Positions 18,184-25,775 of a stretch of 64,000 nt of DNA are shown here, in pieces. Each line of letters begins with the position of its first letter. Within the stretch, counting starts at the first letter, position 1. Source of the stretch: Algoriphagus limi. GTDB taxonomy: Bacteria; Bacteroidota; Bacteroidia; Cytophagales; Cyclobacteriaceae. A model generated the notes under the pieces. That model was given only the letters and a program-made list of their open reading frames with translations, was not told where the DNA came from and made no database searches. A program made the translations under genes and the position numbers. The stretch spans positions 248,001-312,000 of the forward strand of contig NZ_JANWGH010000001.1 of the NCBI RefSeq assembly GCF_024919275.1. Direction: 5' to 3'.

Positions 18184-19373
18184 AAATATGGAAGAGAATT
18201 AAACAATTACTGGATTTATATCCCCCTTTTTTTTGGGTTTCATTTTTTCTGTTTTTCCTATTCTTAGTCAGTCTTTACTATTTGATGGTTACGGATTCCA
18301 TCTTATCTGATTTTCCTGCCCATATCCATCTTTGGAAACTCTTTTCCGAAAAAGGGAAACTTCCTTTCCCACCTCTTTATTATTTTTCCTTTGTAGGGAT
18401 AGCTAAATTAATTCCGGGTTCATTTAGTTTGAACATTGGAATGGTGGTTTTAATGGCGACTTGCTGGATGATTAAATACAGGCAGACCTATGATTATTTG
18501 TCGCTTCACCTGTCAACTATTAAGGTTTTTCAGGTTTTTCCAATTGGTTTGATGTTTTTCTTTCCACTGTATCTCTTCGGCTTAGAAGGAGAGTACTTAT
18601 ATCTTGGAAAATTTACTCCAAACTTGTGGCATAATGGAAGTACAATTTTTGTCTTTCCATTTTGCTTTTGGCTTTTCATTCGTGCTATTTCTTGGATAAA
18701 ACATGAAAGTGTTACCATTCCATACGATTTGATTTTGATTTCCTTTTTGATCCTTCTCTCAAAACCAAACTATTTGTTGGCATATATTCCTGCTCTTCCT
18801 ACATACTTGTTATTAAAAAGTGACTCAAAAAAGAAATTCTTTATGAGTGTAGGTTTTTCTGCTACTTTCTTGGTTTTTATATACTTTTCAAAAATTATAA
18901 TCTTTGATCTGAATCCAAATCAAAGCCCATTTTTTTATTTTGGAGAAAAAGGACAAATTCTTTTTCAACCATTTGCAGTTTGGACTTATTTCTCTGAAAG
19001 CCCTGTTTTGGATATTTTGAGTAGTTTTTTTGTGTTGTTTTTATCTGTGATTTTGTTTGGAAAAGTACTCTTGCAGGATTTGGAGTTTAAGTTTTCTTCC
19101 CTTATAGCAATAATTTCAATCTTAATTTATTTCCTTTTTGCTGAAGGCCCTGAAAGGTTTTTGCATTCTAATTTTTATTGGCAAATACCCATTTCATTGT
19201 TTATGCTTTATGTAGTTATGTTAAAAATTTTATTAAAAGAATTTGAAAAAGAGGGGGTTAAAGGTTCAAAGCAGCTCTGGAAATTTAAAGTAGTTGGGCT
19301 TGGTTATTTCTTACATATTCTTTCTGGAGGGTATTATTTAGCTAATTATATTAAGACAGGCTATTTTTTCTAA
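18180..19373 (+). CDS. Polytopic membrane protein, GT-C-like, third of a tandem set
   Basis: The 397-residue protein is very hydrophobic (about 10 segments). The first outer loop reads VTDSILSDFPAHIHLW, so Asp39 and Asp44 resemble the acidic residues of GT-C folds. It is shorter than its two upstream neighbours and lacks their soluble C-terminal region. The start ATG overlaps the previous stop (ATGA). A short inverted repeat (GAGTAA...TTACTC, 19428-19444) lies downstream and may end transcription. Specific activity unknown. Confidence 0.6.
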   Translation: MKIWKRIKQLLDLYPPFFWVSFFLFFLFLVSLYYLMVTDSILSDFPAHIHLWKLFSEKGKLPFPPLYYFSFVGIAKLIPGSFSLNIGMVVLMATCWMIKYRQTYDYLSLHLSTIKVFQVFPIGLMFFFPLYLFGLEGEYLYLGKFTPNLWHNGSTIFVFPFCFWLFIRAISWIKHESVTIPYDLILISFLILLSKPNYLLAYIPALPTYLLLKSDSKKKFFMSVGFSATFLVFIYFSKIIIFDLNPNQSPFFYFGEKGQILFQPFAVWTYFSESPVLDILSSFFVLFLSVILFGKVLLQDLEFKFSSLIAIISILIYFLFAEGPERFLHSNFYWQIPISLFMLYVVMLKILLKEFEKEGVKGSKQLWKFKVVGLGYFLHILSGGYYLANYIKTGYFF

Positions 19374-19509
19374 AAAAAAACTATTTGAGGATTTTTGGTA
19401 TTTAAAGTTTTATTATAAATTTCAGTTGAGTAATTTTTTTACTCAGTTGCCTAGTTCCTAATTGGGAGTGAAAGGGCGAAGCTGTCATTAAATTTTAAAT
19501 CCCTGATTT

Positions 19510-20016
19510 TTGCTTGATTCTTTAGTTACTTCTAAGACCCGTATTAAACTTTTATTAAAATTCTTTGCTCATCAGAATTCAGGTTATTTACGTTCTTTGG
19601 CTAAGGAGTTTGATGAGTCTACTAATTCCGTTCGGGTGGAACTGAACCGCCTAACTGATGCAGGATTATTACTTTCGGAAGAGGAAGGAAAGACAAAAAT
19701 CTACCGAGCAAATGACAAACATCCATTTTTCTCTGAAATTACTGCTATGGTTAGTAAGTTTTTAGGATTAGATGATTTAATGGAACGAATTGTCAAGCGA
19801 ATGGGGGAGGTACAAAAAGCTTACATAATTGGTGACTATGCAAAAGGGATTGACTCTGGAACTATTCAAATGCTTTTGATTGGGAATAATTTGGATCGTG
19901 AATACTTGGATTTTATCAGATTAAAGACTTTCGAAAAAGTAAATCGAAAAGTTGAGGTTGATATTCTCGATGCTGATCCTGGTGATATACAGGGTATTTT
20001 AATTTTTGGGAAATGA
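19510..20016 (+). CDS. Winged-helix regulator with a degenerate nucleotidyltransferase-like domain
   Basis: The 168-residue protein has an N-terminal winged helix (about residues 1-70; SLAKEFDESTNSVRVELNRL is the recognition region) like ArsR/MarR-type DNA-binding domains. A C-terminal domain follows in which AYIIGDYAKGIDSG and IQMLLIGNN recall the GSYARG...DIDLLI core of MNT-type nucleotidyltransferases, with the metal-binding acids missing. Such proteins commonly sit in front of exopolysaccharide operons in Bacteroidota, so a regulatory role for wzm and downstream genes is inferred. The start is TTG; no ATG occurs in frame near the domain start. Confidence 0.72.
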   Translation: MLDSLVTSKTRIKLLLKFFAHQNSGYLRSLAKEFDESTNSVRVELNRLTDAGLLLSEEEGKTKIYRANDKHPFFSEITAMVSKFLGLDDLMERIVKRMGEVQKAYIIGDYAKGIDSGTIQMLLIGNNLDREYLDFIRLKTFEKVNRKVEVDILDADPGDIQGILIFGK

Positions 20017-20049
20017 TCTATTCGTCTGTTTATTCCCTAGTATATCATT

Positions 20050-20140
20050 AGTCAATTTCTCTCAACATTTAACTTTGAACTTCGAACACTTTAAACTAAC
20101 GCTTAACCTTTAACGCTTAACAATTAACAATTAACTCTTC
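20050..20140 (+). repeat. Degenerate word array of TTAAC-type words before wzm
   Basis: Variants of AACTTTGAAC, TTAACCTTTAACG and CAATTAACAATTAAC follow one another up to the putative start of wzm. The array reaches the region where an N-terminal start codon for wzm is expected and may have replaced it. Confidence 0.65.
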
Positions 20141-20180
20141 CCAACACTACAAAATAATCGAACCTTCCTCCGGATGGAAG

Positions 20181-20957
20181 ATGGTGGACTTCAAGGAGCT
20201 CTGGCGCTATAAGGATCTCCTGTATTTCCTGACGCTAAGAGGTATAAAGGCCCGCTACGCGCAGTCTATTCTTGGTGTTTCTTGGGCGATTATCCAACCG
20301 CTTTTCACGACTGTGGTCTTTACCCTAGTCTTTGGCGGTTTAGCCAAGGTGGACTCGGATGGGATGCCTTATATTCTATTCTCTTACTTGGCTTTATGGC
20401 CTTGGAATTACTTCTCCGGCACGCTTACCGAATCAGCCAATTCCCTGATTCAAAATGCCAATATGATCACCAAGGTCTATTTCCCACGCATGGTCTTGCC
20501 GCTATCCGCCTTGCTTTCCAAGATGCTGGACTTTACCATAGCCTTTGTGGTAGTGATCTTTATGCTGATTTATTTCAAGCAGGTTCCCGGTTGGGGGGTG
20601 CTTTTTACGCCTTTTCTGATTATTCAGCTTTTGATGTGCAGTCTGGGAATAGGGATGTTTCTCTCAGCCTTGGCAGTGAAGTATCGGGATGTGAAGCATG
20701 CGCTGACTTTCTTGGTGCAACTCCTACTCTATGCTGCTCCAGTAGTCTATAGCACTTCAGCAGTTCCAGCAGAATACCAAAAATTCTACATCATCAACCC
20801 CATGGTAGGTGTAATTGAGGGTTTCCGCGCCGCCTTCCTGGACAGGTCCATGCCTTGGGAATGGATCTGGCCGGGGACTATCGTGGCAGTAGTCGTGTTT
20901 GTTTTTGGGATGATGTACTTTCGAAAGATGGAACGGACTTTTGCCGATGTGGCATAA
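20181..20957 (+). CDS. wzm: Polysaccharide ABC exporter, permease subunit
   Basis: From the ATG at 20181 there are 258 residues, with the ABC-2/Wzm pattern: DFKELWRYKDLLYFL, RGIKARYAQSILGVSWAIIQPL, six membrane helices, ALAVKYRDVKHAL and a C-terminal RKMERTFADVA. With Wzt it exports a lipid-linked glycan across the inner membrane. Family resemblance continues upstream (IIEPSSGWK is encoded at 20154-20180), but no ATG, GTG or TTG exists between the in-frame stop at 20118 and 20181. The true start may be a rare codon such as ATT at 20130, or the N-terminus is shortened. Base composition is more GC-rich than its neighbours. Unusually, wzt is not adjacent but starts at 26819. Confidence 0.88.
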   Translation: MVDFKELWRYKDLLYFLTLRGIKARYAQSILGVSWAIIQPLFTTVVFTLVFGGLAKVDSDGMPYILFSYLALWPWNYFSGTLTESANSLIQNANMITKVYFPRMVLPLSALLSKMLDFTIAFVVVIFMLIYFKQVPGWGVLFTPFLIIQLLMCSLGIGMFLSALAVKYRDVKHALTFLVQLLLYAAPVVYSTSAVPAEYQKFYIINPMVGVIEGFRAAFLDRSMPWEWIWPGTIVAVVVFVFGMMYFRKMERTFADVA

Positions 20958-21078
20958 CCCCACCCCAACCCTCCCCTTGAGGGGAGGGAGAAAGTTTCGT
21001 TTCTAAAAAGAAAATGCTAAATCACTACTACAATGAATTCACAACCAAAGTCCCCCTGAAGGGGGATCTAGGGGGTAA
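20958..21078 (+). repeat. Palindromic repeat unit, left of the DUF559 gene
   Basis: The unit has a C/G palindrome (CCTCCCCTTGAGGGGAGG), an AT-rich spacer, then ACCAAAGTCCCCCTGAAGG and GGGGGTA. A second copy in the same orientation lies at 21479-21601, on the other side of the DUF559 gene. A third, partial copy is at 39092. Confidence 0.8.
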
Positions 21079-21082
21079 ATAA

Positions 21083-21469
21083 ATGTCCTACTCAGATAAC
21101 CTTTTTTACGGAGCTTCTCCAGAAATTCAGATAAGAGCAAGGGAGCTGCGGAAGGAAATGACTCCAGCAGAAAAGGTTTTATGGAACTTCCTTAAAAATA
21201 AATCTCTGGAAGGATTCAAATTTCGAAGGCAGCACCCAATTAAAAACTATATAGTTGATTTCTATTGTCATCAACAAAAGTTAGTGATTGAAGTATATGG
21301 GAGTGTCCATGATCAAATGGATCAAAAAGAGTATGACTCTGGGAGGACAAGTGTTTTAGAGGAGTTTGGGTTAAAAGTAATCCGGTTTCGAAATGAAGAG
21401 ATATTGGATAACTTTCAAAGTGTAATTGAACGAATTTCGAAAGGTTTGACCCCTCCGGGCCTCCCTTGA
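21083..21469 (+). CDS. DUF559 (Vsr-like) endonuclease-domain protein
   Basis: The 128-residue protein matches the DUF559/very-short-patch-repair-like family: TPAEKVLWNFLKNK, FKFRRQHPIKNYIVDFYC (Asp59) and LVIEVYGSVHD (Glu70). The usual IExDG motif has Tyr72 in place of Asp, so nuclease activity may be weakened or lost. The last codons (GLTPPGLP) and the stop lie in C/G-rich repeat sequence. The gene is bracketed by two palindromic repeat units in the same orientation, and the whole cassette sits between wzm and a second copy of the wzm 3' end. The resident function is unknown; a role in repeat mobility is a hypothesis. Confidence 0.85.
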   Translation: MSYSDNLFYGASPEIQIRARELRKEMTPAEKVLWNFLKNKSLEGFKFRRQHPIKNYIVDFYCHQQKLVIEVYGSVHDQMDQKEYDSGRTSVLEEFGLKVIRFRNEEILDNFQSVIERISKGLTPPGLP

Positions 21470-21478
21470 AGAGAATTA

Positions 21479-21601
21479 GCACCTCCCCTGACCCCTCCTG
21501 TAGGAGGGGAAATAAGATTCAGCTAACCAAGAAATGATCACCAAGATTCAATTTTACCCACAATCCAAAGTCCCCCTCAAGGGGGATTTAGGGGGTATTT
21601 A
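21479..21601 (+). repeat. Palindromic repeat unit, right of the DUF559 gene
   Basis: The same arrangement as the unit at 20958: a C/G-rich palindrome (CCTCCTGTAGGAGG), an AT-rich spacer, then CCAAAGTCCCCCTCAAGG and GGGGGTA. It runs straight into the wzm 3' remnant. Confidence 0.8.
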
Positions 21602-21605
21602 TCCC

Positions 21606-21713
21606 ATGCCTTGGGAATGGATCTGGCCGGGGACTATTGTGGTGGTGGTCGTGTTCGTTTTTGGGATGTTTTACTTTAGGCGGATGGAGAGAATATTTGC
21701 GGATGTAGCGTAG
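21606..21713 (+). pseudogene. Remnant of a second wzm (C-terminal 35 codons)
   Basis: The segment encodes MPWEWIWPGTIVVVVV through RRMERIFADVA and a stop. It parallels 20850-20957 of wzm codon for codon; by eye 88 of 108 bases agree, with the first 32 identical. The divergence is mostly at third positions plus a few conservative changes, so it is an old paralogous or allelic remnant, not a fresh duplication. No promoter or 5' part is present. Confidence 0.85.
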
Positions 21714-21800
21714 GGTTCGAAGTTCTATGTTCAATGTTAGACCCAATTCCTAATTATTCATTCTCCATTCTTAATTCATAATTACCAATTAATTAAAGCC
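21714..21800 (+). repeat. Degenerate word array before the second MBOAT gene
   Basis: AT-rich variants of ATTCTTAATTCATAATT and ATTCCTAATTATTC fill the gap between the wzm remnant and the MBOAT start codon. Confidence 0.5.
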
Positions 21801-21801
21801 T

Positions 21802-23310
21802 TTGCTTTTCAATTCTTTCGAATTTCTGATTTTCCTTCCAATAGTATTTTTACTCTATTGGTTTGTATTTCAGAAGAATCTTAAAGCCCAAAATGCCTTT
21901 ATCCTCCTCGCTAGCTATGTGTTTTATGGCTGGTGGGATTGGAGGTTTTTGTGGTTGATTATTGCCAGTTCGGCAGTGGATTATTTGTGTGGGTTGAAAA
22001 TGGGGCCCGTCATTGCGAGGAGGAACGACGAAGCAATCTCCCCGAAAGGATCACCAAATACCGGTTTTACGACCAATCAGCTGTCGACTATTGACAGTGG
22101 ACTGTTGACGAGAAAGGCCTATTTAGCCATCAGCCTTACCTTCAACCTCGGCCTCCTCGGCTTTTTCAAGTACTTCAACTTCTTTATCGAATCAGCTTCT
22201 GACTTTATCAACTTATTGGGTTTCCAGGCTCATCCCAGCACGCTGAATCTTATTCTCCCGGTCGGAATTAGCTTCTACACCTTCCAAACGATGAGCTATA
22301 CCATCGATGTGTATCGGGGGAAAATGGAGCCAACCAAGGACCCGATCGCCTTCTTTTCTTATGTAGCTTTCTTCCCTCAACTCGTGGCAGGACCAATCGA
22401 AAGAGCATCACATTTATTACCTCAGTTTCTTAAAAAAAGAGAGTTTGAATATCAACAAGGATCGGATGGGATGAAGCTGATTCTATGGGGACTTTTCAAA
22501 AAAATGGTGATTGCGGATAATTGTGCCTTAGTGGTCAATCCTATATTTGAGAATTATCAAACAGCTTCTGGTTTAGAACTGATTTTGGGAGCTGTACTCT
22601 TTTCCTTTCAGATATATGGGGACTTTTCTGGCTATTCAGATATCGCTATTGGAACTGCTAAACTCTTTGGATTCGATCTTATGACTAATTTCAAAACTCC
22701 CTATTTCTCAAGAGATATTGGCGAGTTCTGGAGAAGATGGCATATTTCTTTGTCAACTTGGTTTCGGGATTATGTCTATATCCCTCTGGGTGGCAGCAGG
22801 GTTTCCAAAGCCAAAGCCATCCGAAATATCTTTATCGTATTCTTAGTCTCAGGATTCTGGCATGGAGCGAATTGGACTTTTATAGCTTGGGGAGCAATTC
22901 ATGCTGCCTTGTTTATTCCATTCTTTGTCTTAGGTAAGAATCGAACCTATCTGGATGAAGGAAGGCATTTGGTTCCTTCTTTTGGTGAGGTTATTCAAAT
23001 AATTGGAACTTTCACTTTGGTTACTGTTGCTTGGGTTTTTTTTAGGGCAGATAGTATAGAGACTGCTTTTGAGTATATAAATGCATTTTTCAATAATCCA
23101 TTAAATGAGGGCTTTAGGTTCTCACTTTATCAACTTCCTTTTGCAGCAGTAATCATGATGCTAAGTTTAGAGTGGATTTTCAAAGGAAAACAAATTCTCG
23201 CTTTCGAATTCCCCTTCCTACGTTATATAGGGTATGTGGGGGTTGTAATGACTATTTTGTTTTTTGGAGCATTCTTTAATCCCCAGAATTTTATTTATTT
23301 CCAATTTTAG
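21802..23310 (+). CDS. MBOAT family O-acyltransferase (second copy) with repeat-derived insertion
   Basis: The 502-residue protein is a paralogue of the one at 4200-5621: FPQLVAGPIERASHLLPQF, FWRRWHISLSTWFRDYVYIP and SGFWHGANWTF are all present, so the catalytic His is retained. The start is TTG (MLFNSFEFLIF). Residues about 67-104 (VIARRNDEAISPKG to LSTIDSGLLTRK) have no counterpart in the first copy, which has only a short charged loop there. The DNA of this stretch consists of dispersed-repeat sequence inserted in frame. It pairs with the SGNH gene 10 nt downstream and would acylate the exported glycan. Confidence 0.9.
   Translation: MLFNSFEFLIFLPIVFLLYWFVFQKNLKAQNAFILLASYVFYGWWDWRFLWLIIASSAVDYLCGLKMGPVIARRNDEAISPKGSPNTGFTTNQLSTIDSGLLTRKAYLAISLTFNLGLLGFFKYFNFFIESASDFINLLGFQAHPSTLNLILPVGISFYTFQTMSYTIDVYRGKMEPTKDPIAFFSYVAFFPQLVAGPIERASHLLPQFLKKREFEYQQGSDGMKLILWGLFKKMVIADNCALVVNPIFENYQTASGLELILGAVLFSFQIYGDFSGYSDIAIGTAKLFGFDLMTNFKTPYFSRDIGEFWRRWHISLSTWFRDYVYIPLGGSRVSKAKAIRNIFIVFLVSGFWHGANWTFIAWGAIHAALFIPFFVLGKNRTYLDEGRHLVPSFGEVIQIIGTFTLVTVAWVFFRADSIETAFEYINAFFNNPLNEGFRFSLYQLPFAAVIMMLSLEWIFKGKQILAFEFPFLRYIGYVGVVMTILFFGAFFNPQNFIYFQF
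22006..22112 (+). repeat. Dispersed repeats inserted in frame in the MBOAT gene
   Basis: CCCGTCATTGCGAGG with the following CGACGAAGCAATC matches the core of a dispersed repeat well known in many bacteria. The right part (GTCGACTATTGACAGTGG, ACTGTTGAC) matches the word family seen at 50157-50462. An inverted copy of the first core, with one mismatch in 15, occurs at 35717-35731. Confidence 0.75.
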
Positions 23311-23320
23311 CTGAGTTCTA

Positions 23321-24241
23321 GTGAATAAATTTCTTCTGAAAGGGCTTATTTTTTCCTTGATCTGTTTAGGATTAGCTTATTTGTTAGATTATATGATTCA
23401 GGAGGGATTAAAAACTTCAAATTATAGAGAAATCACTAAATGGAATGAGGTTATCCAAGGTGGAATTGATGCTGAAATTTTGATAGTTGGTTCTTCGAGA
23501 GCACTTGTTCATTTTGATTGCGAATATATAGAGAAGGCCACTGGAAAATCTTGTTATAATTTAGGATTTGATGGAACCACCTATCCTCTTCAGAAATTAA
23601 TGTTGGAATTGTATTTAAGTAAAAACAAAAAACCAAAAGAGCTTATTTGGTCCCTTGATTATCATTCCTTTAATGCGGTGCCTGATTATTATGGATTTGA
23701 ACAGTTGGTCCCTTATATGGAAAATTCATTTGTTAAAAAAATGCTTTCAATGCATGAAACCCCAAACTACCAATTTCAAATTCCCTTGTATAGATATTCG
23801 TATAATCCCAAAATGAAGGTAATTGGTATTTATTCCTTTTTTGGAAAATACGATTATAATCCAATTCTTAAAAAAGGGTTTAGAAAGCAAAATAAAGTTT
23901 GGGATGGGGCTTTTGATAAATTTAGGGGACAAAATCCAAAAGGGGTTTTGGTGAATTTTGAGGAAAACCTATTTTCTGATTTTATATGCTTGAATAGGGA
24001 TTTGATAGAAAAAGTAAAGGTCACATGGATAATATCTCCATATTATTTTGATTATTTTGGAATGGTTAATAATCATAATGAGATTCAAAAGAAATGGGAA
24101 GAGGCTGCTAAACAACTTAATATCACTTATTTAGATTTTTCTCTAAATAAAATTAGTTATGAAAAGGCTAATTTCTATAATTCCTCTCATCTTAATGCTC
24201 AGGGAGTAAAAAAGTTTATGGATGCATGGATTGAGTTTTGA
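23321..24241 (+). CDS. SGNH/DltD-like partner of the second MBOAT protein
   Basis: The 306-residue protein has an N-terminal signal anchor (about residues 5-25). ILIVGSSRALVHFD carries the putative nucleophile Ser, and SSHLNAQGVKKF near the C-terminus gives the His. It is the same type as the protein at 3289-4194 but clearly diverged. The start is GTG, 10 nt after the MBOAT stop, so the pair is cotranscribed. It would act in the periplasm to complete O-acylation of a glycan. Confidence 0.75.
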   Translation: MNKFLLKGLIFSLICLGLAYLLDYMIQEGLKTSNYREITKWNEVIQGGIDAEILIVGSSRALVHFDCEYIEKATGKSCYNLGFDGTTYPLQKLMLELYLSKNKKPKELIWSLDYHSFNAVPDYYGFEQLVPYMENSFVKKMLSMHETPNYQFQIPLYRYSYNPKMKVIGIYSFFGKYDYNPILKKGFRKQNKVWDGAFDKFRGQNPKGVLVNFEENLFSDFICLNRDLIEKVKVTWIISPYYFDYFGMVNNHNEIQKKWEEAAKQLNITYLDFSLNKISYEKANFYNSSHLNAQGVKKFMDAWIEF

Positions 24242-24289
24242 GCATTTAAATTCAGGTTTATCAAAAATAATTATTATTAAAAAAATAAT

Positions 24290-24891
24290 ATGCTTGTAGC
24301 CGGTGCTGGTGGACATGCTTTCGAACTCTTAGATATCCTGATCTCAGAAGGAAAAACCAAAAATCTGTACTTCTTCGATGAGATTAATCCTGGGGAAGTC
24401 TTTCAAGATCGCTTCCCTATTATTCATACTGAGGAACAGGTTAAGTCCTACTTCGAAAAGGATCCCTTCTTTATCCTTGGAACAGGTAATCCCTAGCCAT
24501 GATATCAGTTTTATTTGTGATTCACAGGATTAGGAGGGAGGTTGATTTCCGTGCAGGGTAAAAGAGTGGCCTTTAGCAATTTCTCTTCAAGAGCAGAGGA
24601 AGCGGATATATTCAACTTATGTTTTACCGGAGCAAATACCCAAATTGGAAAGGGTGCCTTATCAATACCGGAGCCCAAATCTATAATGAAGTAAAAATTA
24701 TAGAATTTACAGAAGTAAATCCTAGTGCGGTTTTGCTTGGTAAAGTTGAGTTTGATAGCTTCTGTTCCATTGGGGAAAATATAACCATTTTACCAGGAAT
24801 CAAGCTTTGGGATAGTCTTTCTATAGAGGTGGTTATTCATAATGTGGAAGATGGAAAAACGGTGGTTGGAATTCCGGGGAGAGAATTTTAA
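24290..24891 (+). pseudogene. Broken PglD/NeuD-like sugar O/N-acetyltransferase
   Basis: The 5' part (MLVAGAGGHAFELLDIL, then FFILGTGNP) is the Rossmann-like N-domain of PglD/NeuD acetyltransferases, and it stops at 24496. A second frame encodes VQGKRVAFSNFSSRAEEADI and TGANTQIGKGAL (about 24550-24660). The third frame, from about 24660 to 24891, gives the left-handed beta-helix hexapeptides (GCLINTGAQIYNE, then ITILPGIKLWD) and a final VVGIPGREF. At least two frame changes interrupt what was one gene of about 200 codons. It lies between the SGNH and pyruvyltransferase genes. Sequencing error is possible, but two separate lesions favour real decay. Confidence 0.8.
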
Positions 24892-24914
24892 TCTTAATTT
24901 AATCAGAATAGATC

Positions 24915-25775
24915 TTGAATCGAGTGAAAGTAAATCTGAATAGTTTTGTTAACAAGACCATTAATATCAGGTCTACTTTTCAAAGCATTTATTCGAACGT
25001 TCCTCTTGTTTATTATTGGGATCACAGTACGAATTGGGGTGATTCTATAAACAGTTTCGTCTTTCAATCAATTCTTGGAAAGAAGGTATTTAGTTCAAAC
25101 AAGGTTTTTAACCTCAGCAATCGAGAAGTAGTAACGGGTATCGGAAGTATTCTTAACTCCAAACTCTCAAATTACTCAGTTTGGGGGTCTGGATTCCTTT
25201 CAGAAGGTCATGGTCTGCGTACTTCACCAAATAAAGTTCTAGCAATTAGAGGAAAGTTGACGGGAAAAAAGATTAAAGACCAATTCGGAATTGAATGTGA
25301 AGTTTTCGGCGATCCTGGCCTTTTGTTCAGAGAGTATTACAACCCTGACCAAAAATTAGAGTATTCAATAGGGATTATCCCTCATTTTAAAGAAATGAAT
25401 GAGCCAATTATCCATTCAATTAAAAGTAGATTCGCTAGCGAAATTAATGTTATCGATCCAAGAATTGACATTTTTGAATTTGCAAATGAGGTCAAAAAGT
25501 GCGAAAGGATTTTGAGTAGTTCTCTTCATGGTTTGGTCTTGGCAGAATCATATGGTATTCCAACAATTAGAATTAAAATTTCAAATAAACTTATTGGAGG
25601 TGATTTTAAGTTTTTAGACTATTATTCTGGTGTTTCCATTAAGCATTTCGAACTTTGTTTTTTGGAATCTTTTGAAATAAGAGATGTAATAAAAATCTCT
25701 AAGAAAGCATCAATTAAAGACCTTAATTTTAATTCTGTATTATTAGCTTCTGTCCTCCGAGAATATGAATGGTGA
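24915..25775 (+). CDS. Polysaccharide pyruvyltransferase family protein
   Basis: The 286-residue protein has the pyruvyl-transferase family pattern: NWGDSINSFVF near the N-terminus, VWGSGFL, LAIRGKLTGKKI, VFGDPGLLF, IGIIPHFKEM and SSSLHGLVLAESYGIP. The family adds ketal pyruvate from phosphoenolpyruvate to glycan hydroxyls, giving negative charge. The start is TTG at 24915, with an in-frame GTG at 24924 as alternative. The end overlaps the acyltransferase gene by 11 nt. The DNA is notably AT-rich compared with wzm. Confidence 0.85.
   Translation: MNRVKVNLNSFVNKTINIRSTFQSIYSNVPLVYYWDHSTNWGDSINSFVFQSILGKKVFSSNKVFNLSNREVVTGIGSILNSKLSNYSVWGSGFLSEGHGLRTSPNKVLAIRGKLTGKKIKDQFGIECEVFGDPGLLFREYYNPDQKLEYSIGIIPHFKEMNEPIIHSIKSRFASEINVIDPRIDIFEFANEVKKCERILSSSLHGLVLAESYGIPTIRIKISNKLIGGDFKFLDYYSGVSIKHFELCFLESFEIRDVIKISKKASIKDLNFNSVLLASVLREYEW

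Noticed and set aside
20282..20752. 156-codon alternative frame within wzm
   Set aside because: Shadow of wzm in another frame; the wzm frame has clear family motifs.
21083..21469. Restriction-modification or mismatch-repair (vsr) system
   Set aside because: No DNA methyltransferase accompanies the DUF559 gene and a typical active-site Asp is missing.
20850..21713. Simple target-site duplication around the DUF559 cassette
   Set aside because: About 108 bp is too long for a normal duplication and the copies differ at about 20 positions.
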